Shown here in pieces: positions 13,411 through 23,100 of a stretch of 64,000 nt of DNA (the stretch's first letter is position 1; every line of letters starts with the position of its first letter). The notes below the pieces were generated by a model. It searched no databases, was not told where the DNA came from, and was given only the letters and a program-made list of their open reading frames with translations. The DNA comes from Lineus longissimus (lineage: Eukaryota; Nemertea; Pilidiophora; Heteronemertea; Lineidae). Made by a program: the position numbers and the translations under genes. The DNA is taken from assembly GCF_910592395.1 (NCBI RefSeq), contig NC_088313.1, positions 14,464,437 to 14,528,436 of the forward strand, in the 5' to 3' direction.

Positions 13411-13642
13411 TTATGCATTATAGCTAAGTGCTAGTCTATCTAACCAATAACTAGTTAAACATTCTTCTTTAATCCACACTTGCTTGAATGGACTTCCCTT
13501 CTGTCTGCAAGCCACCTGGATCTGCCTGTCCCCTAATCCAAATGCACTCCTATGATATGTCACGTAAGGGTCTCGTTCCAACCTCAGGACATTCAGATAC
13601 TGCTGAGGTATGTCCATATCCTCTCTGTCTGCTGTTCTGGCT
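13411..13642 (-). CDS. Candidate terminal exon of a small unknown protein
   Basis: Minus strand. A strong acceptor (ATTTTTTTTGTGACTTTAG) is followed by an open frame to a TAA at 13411: ARTADRED then MDIPQQYLNVLRLERDPYVT, YHRSAFGLGDRQIQVACRQK, GSPFKQVWIKEECLTSYWLD, and RLALSYNA. Composition is balanced and protein-like, unlike the surrounding AT-rich DNA. The in-frame ATG at 13617 has G at -3 and +4, so it could be a 68-residue protein's own start. The frame enters two bases into a codon, which does not match the candidate exon at 15069. Family not recognised; the evidence is open frame plus acceptor only. Confidence 0.4.
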
Positions 13643-13746
13643 CTAAAGTCACAAAAAAAATCTTTAGCACATTATTTCTGCAGCGGAAATGAGGTGATGG
13701 CATTTCCAGAATGTTTTTGGATAGAGTGAGAATTAGTACTCAGTTT

Positions 13747-14118
13747 ATGATGTTAGTGCTTTAGCATTCCTAGAATCGATACTGGCTTGCGTTAGAGTTC
13801 ATGATGTTAGTACTCTAGAATTCCTAGAATCTATACTGGCTTGCGTTAGAGTTCATAATGTTAGTACTCTCGCATTCCTAGAATCTATACTGGCTTGCGT
13901 TAGAGTTCATGATGTTAGTACTCTAGCATTCCTAGAATCGATACTGGCTTGCGTTAGAGTGCATGATGTTAGTACCCTAGCATTCCTAGAATCGATACTG
14001 GCTTGCGTTAGAGTTCATGATGTTAGTACTCTCGCATTCCTGGAATCGATACTGGCTTGCGTTAGAGTTCATGATGTTAGTACTCTAGCATTCCTAGAAT
14101 CTATACTGGCTTGCGTTG
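13747..14118. repeat. 54-bp minisatellite, seven copies
   Basis: ATGATGTTAG/ATAATGTTAG recurs at 13747, 13801, 13855, 13909, 13963, 14017 and 14071, exactly 54 bp apart. The unit is 18 codons. In the last three copies one plus-strand frame is open and reads HDVSTLAFLESILACVRV repeatedly, while earlier copies carry stops. Probably a minisatellite and not a gene. Confidence 0.95.
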
Positions 14119-14119
14119 G

Positions 14120-14252
14120 ACGTCTTCAGAGTTTCGAGAAGTGGGAAATATCCATAGCTATGGAACGTGTTCGGGCTACCGTGGTGGTGATGGTGATGGT
14201 GGTGGTGCGTCCGCTGTGGGTGACTACGGCGGTTGAGGCCCGGGTCCGCTGA
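14120..14252 (-). CDS. GC-rich possible exon, strand uncertain
   Basis: A GC-rich island in AT-rich DNA. On the minus strand it follows TTTGTATTTCAG, a fair acceptor. One minus frame reads RTHHHHHHHHGSPNTFHSYG and stops inside the minisatellite; another continues phase 0 from the 15069 candidate exon for about 39 codons. On the plus strand, after GTCTTCAG, FREVGNIHSYGTCSGYRGGD and GDGGGASAVGDYGG then TGA looks like a glycine-rich RNA-binding C-terminus. The GGT/GAT runs could equally be a decayed microsatellite. Strand and reality are both unsettled. Confidence 0.28.
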
Positions 14253-15068
14253 AATACAAATTTATTTTTTAGAAATATATTTATGTAAAATTGTTTCGCA
14301 TTATAACAAAGTATTTTTGCTACTTGCCTAATTGATTGCTTTATCCTTACAAGTCACTATGCCATACAATTCATCCTTATTCCCCACTATACTTAAGTAA
14401 TGATATTTAGGTCTTCCTGTCAGGTGACAGGTATTGACCAACCAGAAGCCCGTACTCAATCATGACCCTGCCTTCTGCACCAAACAAGTCTGATAGGTGC
14501 CTATTGACTGGTCAATCCCAGACTAGCAGTGCTGTCCAAAATTTCCGATTCAGGAAAGTGGCAAATGATCATGATAAATGGGAGTTTTCAAAATTTTTAG
14601 AAAAAAAAACATTCTAGGAAATAGGTTAACGTAAAGTGCACCCGTCCTGTAAGTTTTATCAACAACGGTAAAAACAACAACCCAAATTAACACAATACAC
14701 GATCCGCCCAGTTTCCAATACTGATAATAGGTGGAGACACTAATGTCACTAACGAACACAACATGAAAAGCGTCTCTGTGATATCGTCAAATATTCTAAC
14801 TCACTAACATCGATGCGAGGGAAGTGACGGTACAAAACTACACTACCGTAAAAAAATAGAAAAAAATGAAAATAGTGCGACCACTTGTGGCCAAAAATAT
14901 CTCAACAACTTCAAATAAGCTATCACTAAATTAAAGGCCTACAATGTTCGTTAAAAACTGTGTAAAAGCATTTCTGATTTCCTTGACCACCAGTAATCAC
15001 GAAAGGCGTACCCCTTTAAACTTGAACTGGTCCAAGCAGAGTTTCCCTGAAGACAGAGATCCAAGACT

Positions 15069-15133
15069 TACATAACTGTTTGTTCTCCGTGGTGAGTCCT
15101 GTGCTGGCGGTTTGGGATTTCTGCCGACACACA
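15069..15133 (-). CDS. Candidate first coding exon of a small unknown gene
   Basis: Minus strand: an ATG with A at -3 and an upstream in-frame TAA opens MCVGRNPKPPAQDSPRRTNS-Y, ending at a strong donor (TTAT|GTAAGT) in phase 0. This is a good start-exon signature, but the downstream partners (14120-14252, 13411-13642) are not convincing in phase with it. Unknown family. Confidence 0.3.
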
Positions 15134-15377
15134 TCTTGGGAAATTACGTAGATATTACCTATCTTTGATGCAAGTCACTTTTGACAATCGCTTCTAACAG
15201 CAGTTCCGTTGTTTTCCATCAAGTCTCCAAGTAACCCGGCAGTTTTCGTGAATATCAAAACTAGCCGCTTATTCCTATGCAGTCTTTCCTTTAACAGGCA
15301 GCCATCACCACTGTACAGTGTGTATCAATAAAAATGCTACACTTTTTTTATTTTATGTCAAAAACATAACAGATCTA

Positions 15378-15493
15378 CAGGGTGGCCCAAAAACATAACA
15401 GATCTACAGGGTGGCCCAAGAAACTTTTCCCTCACACAATGGAGATGCAATAGAATTCTACTGTGCAAGGGAAAAGTTTTCTGGGCCACCCTG
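15378..15493. mobile_element. Short palindromic MITE with duplicated left end
   Basis: Core element 15407-15493: CAGGGTGGCCCAAGAAACTT at the left and its inverse ending TTTTCTGGGCCACCCTG at the right, flanked by TA on both sides (15405-15406, 15494-15495). The left end plus flank is duplicated once with a 29-bp period (15378 and 15407). TA target and termini resemble mariner-type elements. It has no coding capacity. Confidence 0.85.
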
Positions 15494-15667
15494 TAGAGTC
15501 AAAGATATCTACATAGGTCCTCGAAAGAGAGCCACCCTCAAAAGAATGAAAAAGAATTGTTTTCCATGTTAAATAGGTGTATAATTCATCTCTACATACA
15601 TGTATGGCGGTTTACAATTGTCACAAAACACAATATATCCAGGATTAAAATCTTCTGGATATCAAGG

Positions 15668-16328
15668 GAACACTAATCAATTGATAACACTGATATTTCA
15701 TAACACTGATATTGGCAGTGTTACTTAATGGTACTAAGCCATGAAAACAAGTGATATCAGTGTTAAATGGAGGTTATTATCAAAGCAGTGTTACCAAGAG
15801 TTAATAGATTGTCTTTATTAATTGTTGGTGTTACCAGATGGTGAGTAACACTGAAAATGCACCTTGATGTGAGTGTTGCACAGAAGTTATTATCAAAAAC
15901 AACACTGATTGTCAGTGTTACAAAACTCTGAATAAACCCTAAAAACTCTTAATATCAGTGTTTCAAATAAATCATCAATGATAACACTGGTTATCAGTGT
16001 TGAATAAAGTAGTTATAAGCCATTTAATGATTTGATATCAGTGTTCATACATTCTATTTTCAGAAACAATAATGTATATTAGGGATAAGCCAGGAACACC
16101 AGACAGCAGTGTTACCCAAAATGATGTTCAAAACACAAAATGTTCAAGTCAAGTTGCAGAACACTATGATAACCAAATATCATAACACTGCAGTGTCCAT
16201 GTGGCAATGTCTCCATAAGCAGGCAAGGGGAACACTAACAATGTGTCTTCTGACAACAATGGGAACACTGTTTTTGAATGTTACACTGATATCAGTGTTA
16301 CAACATGTGGTTATCATATGCAGTGTTG
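15668..16328. repeat. Field of AACACT/AGTGTT motifs
   Basis: I count 21 AACACT or AGTGTT hexamers in about 660 bp, many extended to TAACACTGATA or ATATCAGTGTTA and several paired head to head (for example 15900-15925, 15980-16001 and 16283-16302). Spacing is irregular, so this is not a simple tandem array. It could be a decayed palindrome-based satellite or nested short inverted-repeat elements. Frames here are coincidental. Confidence 0.85.
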
Positions 16329-16715
16329 TATGACAGTCTGGTACGCTGGTGGTGTTGCAAATCAACAGATATCTGTCGTGGAACACCAGATATTTTCCTA
16401 GGGGTGTCCAATTAAAAAAGGGTTCTAAGATTTAAAATGGGTCATACCATGCCAAAATTTATGAACACATGGGTGAGATTAAACCTCCGCAAAAAAATAA
16501 AATTTGAGAATAAAACCGATTCTACCCTTTCTTCCCCATTTAAAAACATATCGAACTTGGGGGAATTTCACCTCTTCCCCCCCTCCACCCCTCCACAATC
16601 AAATTTTGCAAACTGTGTTGATAACTTTCATGAAAAGTTAGGGATAATTCATTATTCTAAAGAATTATGTACAGTGTAACTAAGCCATTTTTAATCAATT
16701 TCTTAAAACCATATA
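16329..16715. other. Non-genic stretch
   Basis: Nothing recognised. An 80-codon frame (16437-16679, +) is poorly complex and unsupported. Confidence 0.5.
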
Positions 16716-16892
16716 CAGTAGAACCTCTCTATTATGAACACCTCTGGTACTGACATGTGCTGGATAAATTGAGAGGTGTCATGATTACAGAGGTCGAATT
16801 AAAGTGAAACCCCCAATTTGGGACCAAATGCAGTGTGCTTAATAGAGAGGTTGTCCTTAATAGAGAGGTGTCCGCTAAGGGAGGTTCTACTG
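16716..16892 (+). mobile_element. TA-flanked MITE, family A, complete copy
   Basis: 177 bp from CAGTAGAACCTCTCTATTAT to GGGAGGTTCTACTG, with TA duplicated at 16714-16715 and 16893-16894. Internal AATTTGGGACCAA and subterminal TTAATAGAGAGG repeats. Best copy for defining the family: non-coding, TA target, inverted ends, consistent with a Tc1/mariner-type non-autonomous element. Confidence 0.88.
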
Positions 16893-17250
16893 TACTTTAG
16901 TGCATACACTTGTGGAGAAGGCATTGAATCAACCTCCTTATGATTATTGATACTAAAAGATAATTTCATTTTTACAACTACATATTAAAGTATATTGCAA
17001 CAATTGTATGAAAAGTATAAAACTTCCTCCTCTAACTCCTCAATTTCAAGACATGCTAATTAATTCATGTCTTAATTAGAGAATAAATCATACAAGAACA
17101 TTATTTGTACATAGTGTGGAAAGAAATGTCAGAGTTGATTCCCTTACTTTGAGACAAAAGGCATTACAATGCAGACCACCAGGTTTTAGCTATTTTCTGA
17201 CTTGCAGGGCGCACAAAAATACATGTGATTTCTGTCCATTTCTGAGGGAA
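16893..17250. other. Non-genic stretch
   Basis: AT-rich, no feature recognised between the MITE and the SINE. Confidence 0.5.
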
Positions 17251-17458
17251 ATGCTGTGGCACAGTGAAAGAGCATCTGATTTGTGATCAGAAGGTCATGG
17301 GTTCGAGGCCCAGTCAATGCCACACAGTCCGCAATGTTACCCAGATGCGAGCTCAAAAGATCAACTACCGAGGGGTACCCAAAACTGCTGAGATTTAACA
17401 ATGGGAGCATATTCCCACCTTAGGTTTTCTCTTTTTACTGGGTCGTTCAAAACTCCAA
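17251..17458 (+). mobile_element. tRNA-derived SINE, full-length-like
   Basis: The head has A-box-like GTGGCACAGTGAAAGAGC and B box GGGTTCGAGGCCC (about 17299-17311), followed by a tRNA-unrelated tail with ATTTAACAATGGGAGC and CGTTCAAAACTCC that also occurs at 12655-12742. It is not a functional tRNA gene: no consistent cloverleaf closing was found. Confidence 0.75.
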
Positions 17459-20135
17459 AATAACATGTATACATATGATCATATCATTTTGTTTTTGTTA
17501 AAGTCAATGAAATCAACCAGGACATTTTTTTCGCACCACCCTTTAAAATTACACACATAAGTTACTTATCATATAAATAGTCCATGCACTACTCTCATCT
17601 ACATACATTATCATAATTTGCACTCGAAATTTACATATTTAAAAGAGAGCCCTCTATATTGTATAGAGAGAATCAAAATCCCGATAAAAAATCAGACATG
17701 ATACACATGTAGTTGGCAAATTTTTCAAATTTGTGCTGAAATACTTTAATATTTCTTTTAAAACAATAAATAGACACGAATGAAGCCTGCCTCGGACAAG
17801 ACCTTTTATAGCATGCAACAGGCAAGATTATTTTAAGCAAGGCTTGCTGTACCCACAGATTACAAGCCACATATCTCCAACAAACTGTAGCCCTGCCTAC
17901 AACAAATAGTCCATAAAGAAAGGCCGATGACATTTTTTCCATTTTACTCTCCTCAAAGGTTGAATGTGCCTACAAGTTCGTATTGTACGTGACGTCTCTC
18001 AATAACTGATGCGTCGTGGGAGAGAGGTTACCGCAAATCGTGAAATTTTTCGCAAGTTTTATTTTTCGCAAAAGCAGCATAAAATGCAAACTTTAAAAGC
18101 GTGAAGATGCACTTATCATTGAATTTTGGCAACAAACTCGATATTCAGTCTTTCGCCAGATGAAAATGAGCCAATTTGCCAAATTTTTGTGTTGCAATGC
18201 TACGGCTGGCACTGTGGTCAAGCATTGATTCAGAAAGGGCAAGAAATGCATTGACAAAATGCATGTCACTCGAAGTACTAGTTGTAAGTAGCAACTTGCA
18301 TGCAACTTGCACTACAAGAGGAGCATAATGAAATCATTGCATAGAAAAGAGATTTTTAGATACATTTCTCTAGGAAGCGGTAACCTTATTACATAAGCCT
18401 ATACTAACATCTGGCAAAATTGACAATAGGGAGCACTACATGGTTATTTCAGTTGCGTATTTGCCTTTGCCCCTACCCTGTTGGCCGAGCACCCACACGT
18501 CTCAGCGATAAATATCGCATGTCGCAGCCATAGGCCTAATCTCAATGCGGAACACAAAATCATGGATACCCTGCACGCGATCATTTGACGACATTCGCTC
18601 CAAGATTGTCAATACTATCGAGGTGATTGTTGTAAATATTATGCAATCCTCTGACCATCGAAAACTTCGGCCAGGAATCCCATAAGAAATGCAAACCAGT
18701 GAGCATTCTCCGTGGCAATTTAAAGCAGGCTAGGAAAAGTATAAATAATTGGTCATATTTCAGTGGCGTAAATTTGTATGGGTTTCTTCCTAAGACATTT
18801 GTTTTGGTCATCACAGACCCGGACCCAAGCCCAGATCTTCAGGTTACTGGAGAAAACAATATCAAAATAACCCCCCCCCCCCCATTGTCTTTGTTACGGA
18901 CTTGCCAAATGCCAAATCTCTTTCGAATGACAAAATACGCAACGGTTTCCGCCCTGCTAGAAATGTTTTCACGGTGAACACTGCAAAATTGTCAATAAAA
19001 TACATACAAATGTTAGCAAGTTCATTTAAGGGTTGGCCATAGGCATCACCATTTTGCTTGAACTTGAAATAGAATTTTCTCAAAATGAAGTGAAAGTCCA
19101 TCTCAAACCAGGGAGTCTGTTCTCCGATAAAGAAAGAACCGATTCCCACCCTTAACATTGGCATTTACTCCAGTTTGAAGGAGTTCTAATTGCTTTAGGA
19201 TTTCAAGTTCTACCCAAAATGGTGGTGGCCAACCCATAATACAAGAAATATTTAGAAAGCCATTTCCTTTGGCCGAACAAAATGTGGGCTGAGCATTAAC
19301 CAGTTCCATGTCCACAATTCTGCAGAGAAACACGAATATCACCTTGAAATCATCATTCACGAGAGGTATGAACTGAAGGCATTCGGTCCAATGTCAAAAT
19401 CCAACCACTCATATCGTTTACAAGGTTCTATGCCCAGCGTGTCCAATCAGAATAATTGGATGAGGTGATATGATAATTTTTTCTGCAGGATTGAGGCGTG
19501 GTTAATCCTCAACCCACAAAAAGGCACTGGGCGATCTTTCCCCACTTATTGAATTCAAGTCTTTCCAACAAGACCACATTGGGTTGCCAAAAAAGTTGTA
19601 ATCAAAAAACGAAAGACTCCCTTTCTTACAACTCTGCCATGATAGTGCTTCGTGCATCCATGACAGCAGTTATGTACAGAAAATAGTGAGTTTTTCTAAA
19701 CGCTCATTTGCAAATTAGGAGAAGATCACTTTAAAGTATCCGCAAACAAGAAGCTTTCTCACTGCAACCTGCAAAAATTATCGCATCAAACAAAAGCATC
19801 CAATTTTGCAGTGGTTGCCTGCATCAATCATCAGTCATTGCTGCGACATGTGATGACCAGTTTTTTAACACAGACAAGCAATCGTTTGTCTGTCAATGCA
19901 ACGATAATTATCACAGGTTGCATCAACAAAAATCTCTGGTTTGCGTATGAGCAGTCAATTGCGAGGACATCTCACAACTGCAGCAAATTCAATGTTTGTG
20001 GAAAATCCGTGACACAGTATTACTTCACGATGACGCCGCAAAGTCTTTGAAAGTTTGCGCCATTTGCGTGACACCGCATCCCGAGGGTGTGGAGGGGCGT
20101 CATGTGCATATACGGTGCGACATATAGTGCAATCT
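17459..20135. other. 3' flank of ADGRA, no gene recognised
   Basis: AT-rich sequence with a run of 14 C near 18871 and a repeat-like piece at about 19070-19230 sharing AAAATGAAG and AGGATTTCAAGTTCTA with 42470-42600. Open frames (up to 100 codons) lack domains or splice context. It should contain the ADGRA 3' UTR, whose end I cannot place. Confidence 0.5.
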
Positions 20136-20197
20136 CTAGACGGTAGTGTTTATGCTGTTTCCTGTGGGTGCAATCGGCTTCTTGTTCGCTAACAAAC
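20136..20197 (-). CDS. ADGRA: ADGRA terminal exon with C-terminal PDZ ligand
   Basis: Candidate last exon after a good polypyrimidine acceptor (CTTTTTCATTTCC, then TGTGTAG). In phase with the preceding donor it reads S-LLANKKPIAPTGNSINTTV then TAG. T-T-V at the C-terminus is a class I PDZ ligand, the expected ending for ADGRA receptors that bind Dlg-type scaffolds. A second acceptor inside the exon (CACCCACAG) is in the same frame and would give R-NSINTTV. I chose the upstream one for its better tract. No polyadenylation signal was confidently found downstream. Confidence 0.68.
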
Positions 20198-23100
20198 CTA
20201 CACAGTCGGAAATGAAAAAGAACAACAGTTTACAAGTTGTGCGGAGATTGAGAGATACAACAGAAGCAGGCTGTGGAATCGGCAATGAAATTCGTGTGGC
20301 CCATTGGTCAAAATGATAGTGAATTATTGTTGCGGTCTTTGGGAGATGAGTGGGGGGAGGTATCAGGTCTGGGATGAGGGAGGGGGGCAGTGGATGGTTT
20401 ATATCACATGCGGGGTTTACCACGATTATAACGACATATGATGAACTTAAGTCACAACGATGAACACTTTACTGCAAGAGTGACACCATTGAACCTTTTG
20501 ATGGTGTTTTCGATTTGAATGCAGATCTATACTTGGTCTTCTCATGAAGTTTAATTCAAGGGACACCCTGTGGAATTAGCTGCAACCTCTCCAAGCGTCT
20601 CTCACCTCCCTGAGTCATCTGGTTGACAACGACTCGGAGAGGTAGTTGGCCATGCCTCGGAGAGGTGGCAGCTGATTCCACAGGGTGAGGGGTGATTTCC
20701 AAATACACCTGTCATTCTAAATGAAACCAATCTACTTACTTGCTTCGACCTTTTTGCATCGTCTCTTATCTCGCTTTGGCAACCACATCCCCTGATCGTC
20801 CTCCGAACTCGATGACGAGTTATCCATATTTTCCAACAACCCATTCGCCATCTGCTCATAGGCCGAGACGGAGCGCGGGAAATTTGACGATGAGCGACTG
20901 CCACTTTCCACCATGTATGGCGGCTTTCCGGTCGGGATTGATTTATCCCGGTGCTCCTGCGGGACATGCGCATACGCATGGTGTTTCCGTGGCCGATCTT
21001 TAAACTCGTCCTCCCACGAACTCTGCTTCGACAATCCGCTGCGTCGCCGGTGACGATGGTCGCCATGGCGATGCCGATGATGTCGGTGCTTGTGACGGCG
21101 ATCCACCTGACTGTCCGAATCGGCCATGTGCGAGTGCGTAGTGTCTGATTTGGCCGGAGATAAGGGTCGGCGGCGCGGCGGTATGCGCTGCTCAATCTGC
21201 TCCAAGAAACTGTCACGATTTCTGTGGCCATCTTTATCATTATCAAGCGAATGAAATTTAGTCCGATGACAATCGTCGTCCGTGACCGATTCGTGAGATT
21301 TATTTTTATGGCCGTCGGATCCCGACGAATGGGGACGAGATTTAGAATGAGGTTGCATCCAGTGACGTTTGGGCTGCAAGTTCTCGATGAGAGGAAGTTC
21401 ATTACCCTGCTTTTGCTGTTTCATAGCACATTCGTCACAAACTTTTGAAAATGACGTCATAATTGTGACACATTCCGGACCACAACAGATCTGAGGGGCC
21501 GGTGGCCCTTGCATTTTTAACCCACCGCTTAGCGGTGTCACTAATGCTATTGGTGGCGGCGGAGGTGGAAATGTCAGAGAGCCCCCTGGTGATGAATCAT
21601 GACATTCAGGACATCCAGGTGAGGTTTGATTATGAGGGGTGGGCGGTAACGTATGCCCGGAGGGAGTCTTATTCCTCTCAGTCGGAGAGCTACACTGAGG
21701 CGGCTGCTGTGCACCGACTGGAATCATCTGGTTCCGGTCCATGGGCACGGACGACGCCGAACCGGATATATTCGACAATCCTGGCTTATAGGAAGCCTTC
21801 CGCCCGATACTGTCAGTGAAATAACTCTGAATCTCCACGCTACAGATGTCGCTGTTTGTACCATTACTGTGGCGTTTATTCGACTCCATTGCCGCGGTTA
21901 AACACTTATCAAGCGAGCTCTGACTCTGGTCCGTTTTTGCCTCTTTACTGTTTATATGTTGCAGGTGATCACGGCGGACCTGGTGGCGCCGCTTGCGTTC
22001 CCAGAATTTGTTGGCGATGACGTTTTGGCGTGGATTATAAAAGACGGAGACGGGTAACTCCTGCGGTTGGTGAACGTTCCCTGATTGGTGATGGACCGGA
22101 CCTGACTGATGGTGACTGGGTGCCACCTGGTGAACACTGACAACAGATGGCTCCGTATATGTAACAGTTTGAGATGCGACTAGATTAGCATTTGACTTGT
22201 TTTGTTTAGGGCCGCCATTGCGGTGCGGTAAGGTACCGTTTAGCCCACCGTTATGAGTCCCAGATTGCATCGACTTATCAGTCACGGATCCTGACTCGTG
22301 ACCGCTGATAACCGTTTCCTGAGTCACATGACCGTTCGCCTGTGGCATCTTCTGCTTCGGCTTTGGCATATGGGCGATCGGTTGCATCGCCGGTTGCGCC
22401 GGGACTTGTATGTCGTACATCCGCTGCTGCGGCTCACAGCATAAGAACCGATTCCAACTTGTCCGCGCGTCACGCCGCGACAAGCAGTAAAACACAAGAA
22501 TGAATATCCCCAGCGCGGCACTGGCGAAACCGTACAAGTAACTAAATATCATCTCCTGGTACGGCAAAATCCACGCGAACTTGAATGGTTTTGCAATCAA
22601 GAGAGCACCAGTAGTCCACATGAATATATACAAAAATATCAAAATAATCAGCGCCCGCATCTGACTTATCGCCCGATGCTCCTTATCGACGATCGTCGTG
22701 GTCGACGCCGAGTCATTGGTTGCGTTCGTTTGCGCACAAGTGGCCCCCTCTGTGAGTTCAATATCGTCAGTATCGGTTGACTCGAGCGACCCATTGTTTG
22801 TTCCCTTCAGGGCGCACCCTATACATATGAATAGCACTATATTGGTCAGCAGTAGCACCCCAACCGGCCCGACTAAGGCACCCATGCTCAGCTCCGCGGA
22901 CAGAAAACAATAATCTCGTCCGGCGTAATGTTTCATATTGACGGCTGCCGTGATTCCGCAGATGATTAACGTGACACCGTAGCCGAGGAGATAGAAGCGT
23001 ATCATCGGCCGCGGCGGGATTGGCTCGAGGAAATCTTCAGGGGGCGGCGGAGGGCGCTGTGCCTTGGCGATCTTTTTATACATATTGCTGAAACGGAAAA

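Noticed and set aside
17251-17325. Functional tRNA gene
   Set aside because: A and B boxes are present but the arms do not pair consistently and a SINE tail shared with 12655 follows.
20602-21402. 266-codon minus-strand frame overlapping the ADGRA tail
   Set aside because: It is a shadow in another frame of the tail exon, rich in Arg and Thr from its His/Ser/Pro codons.
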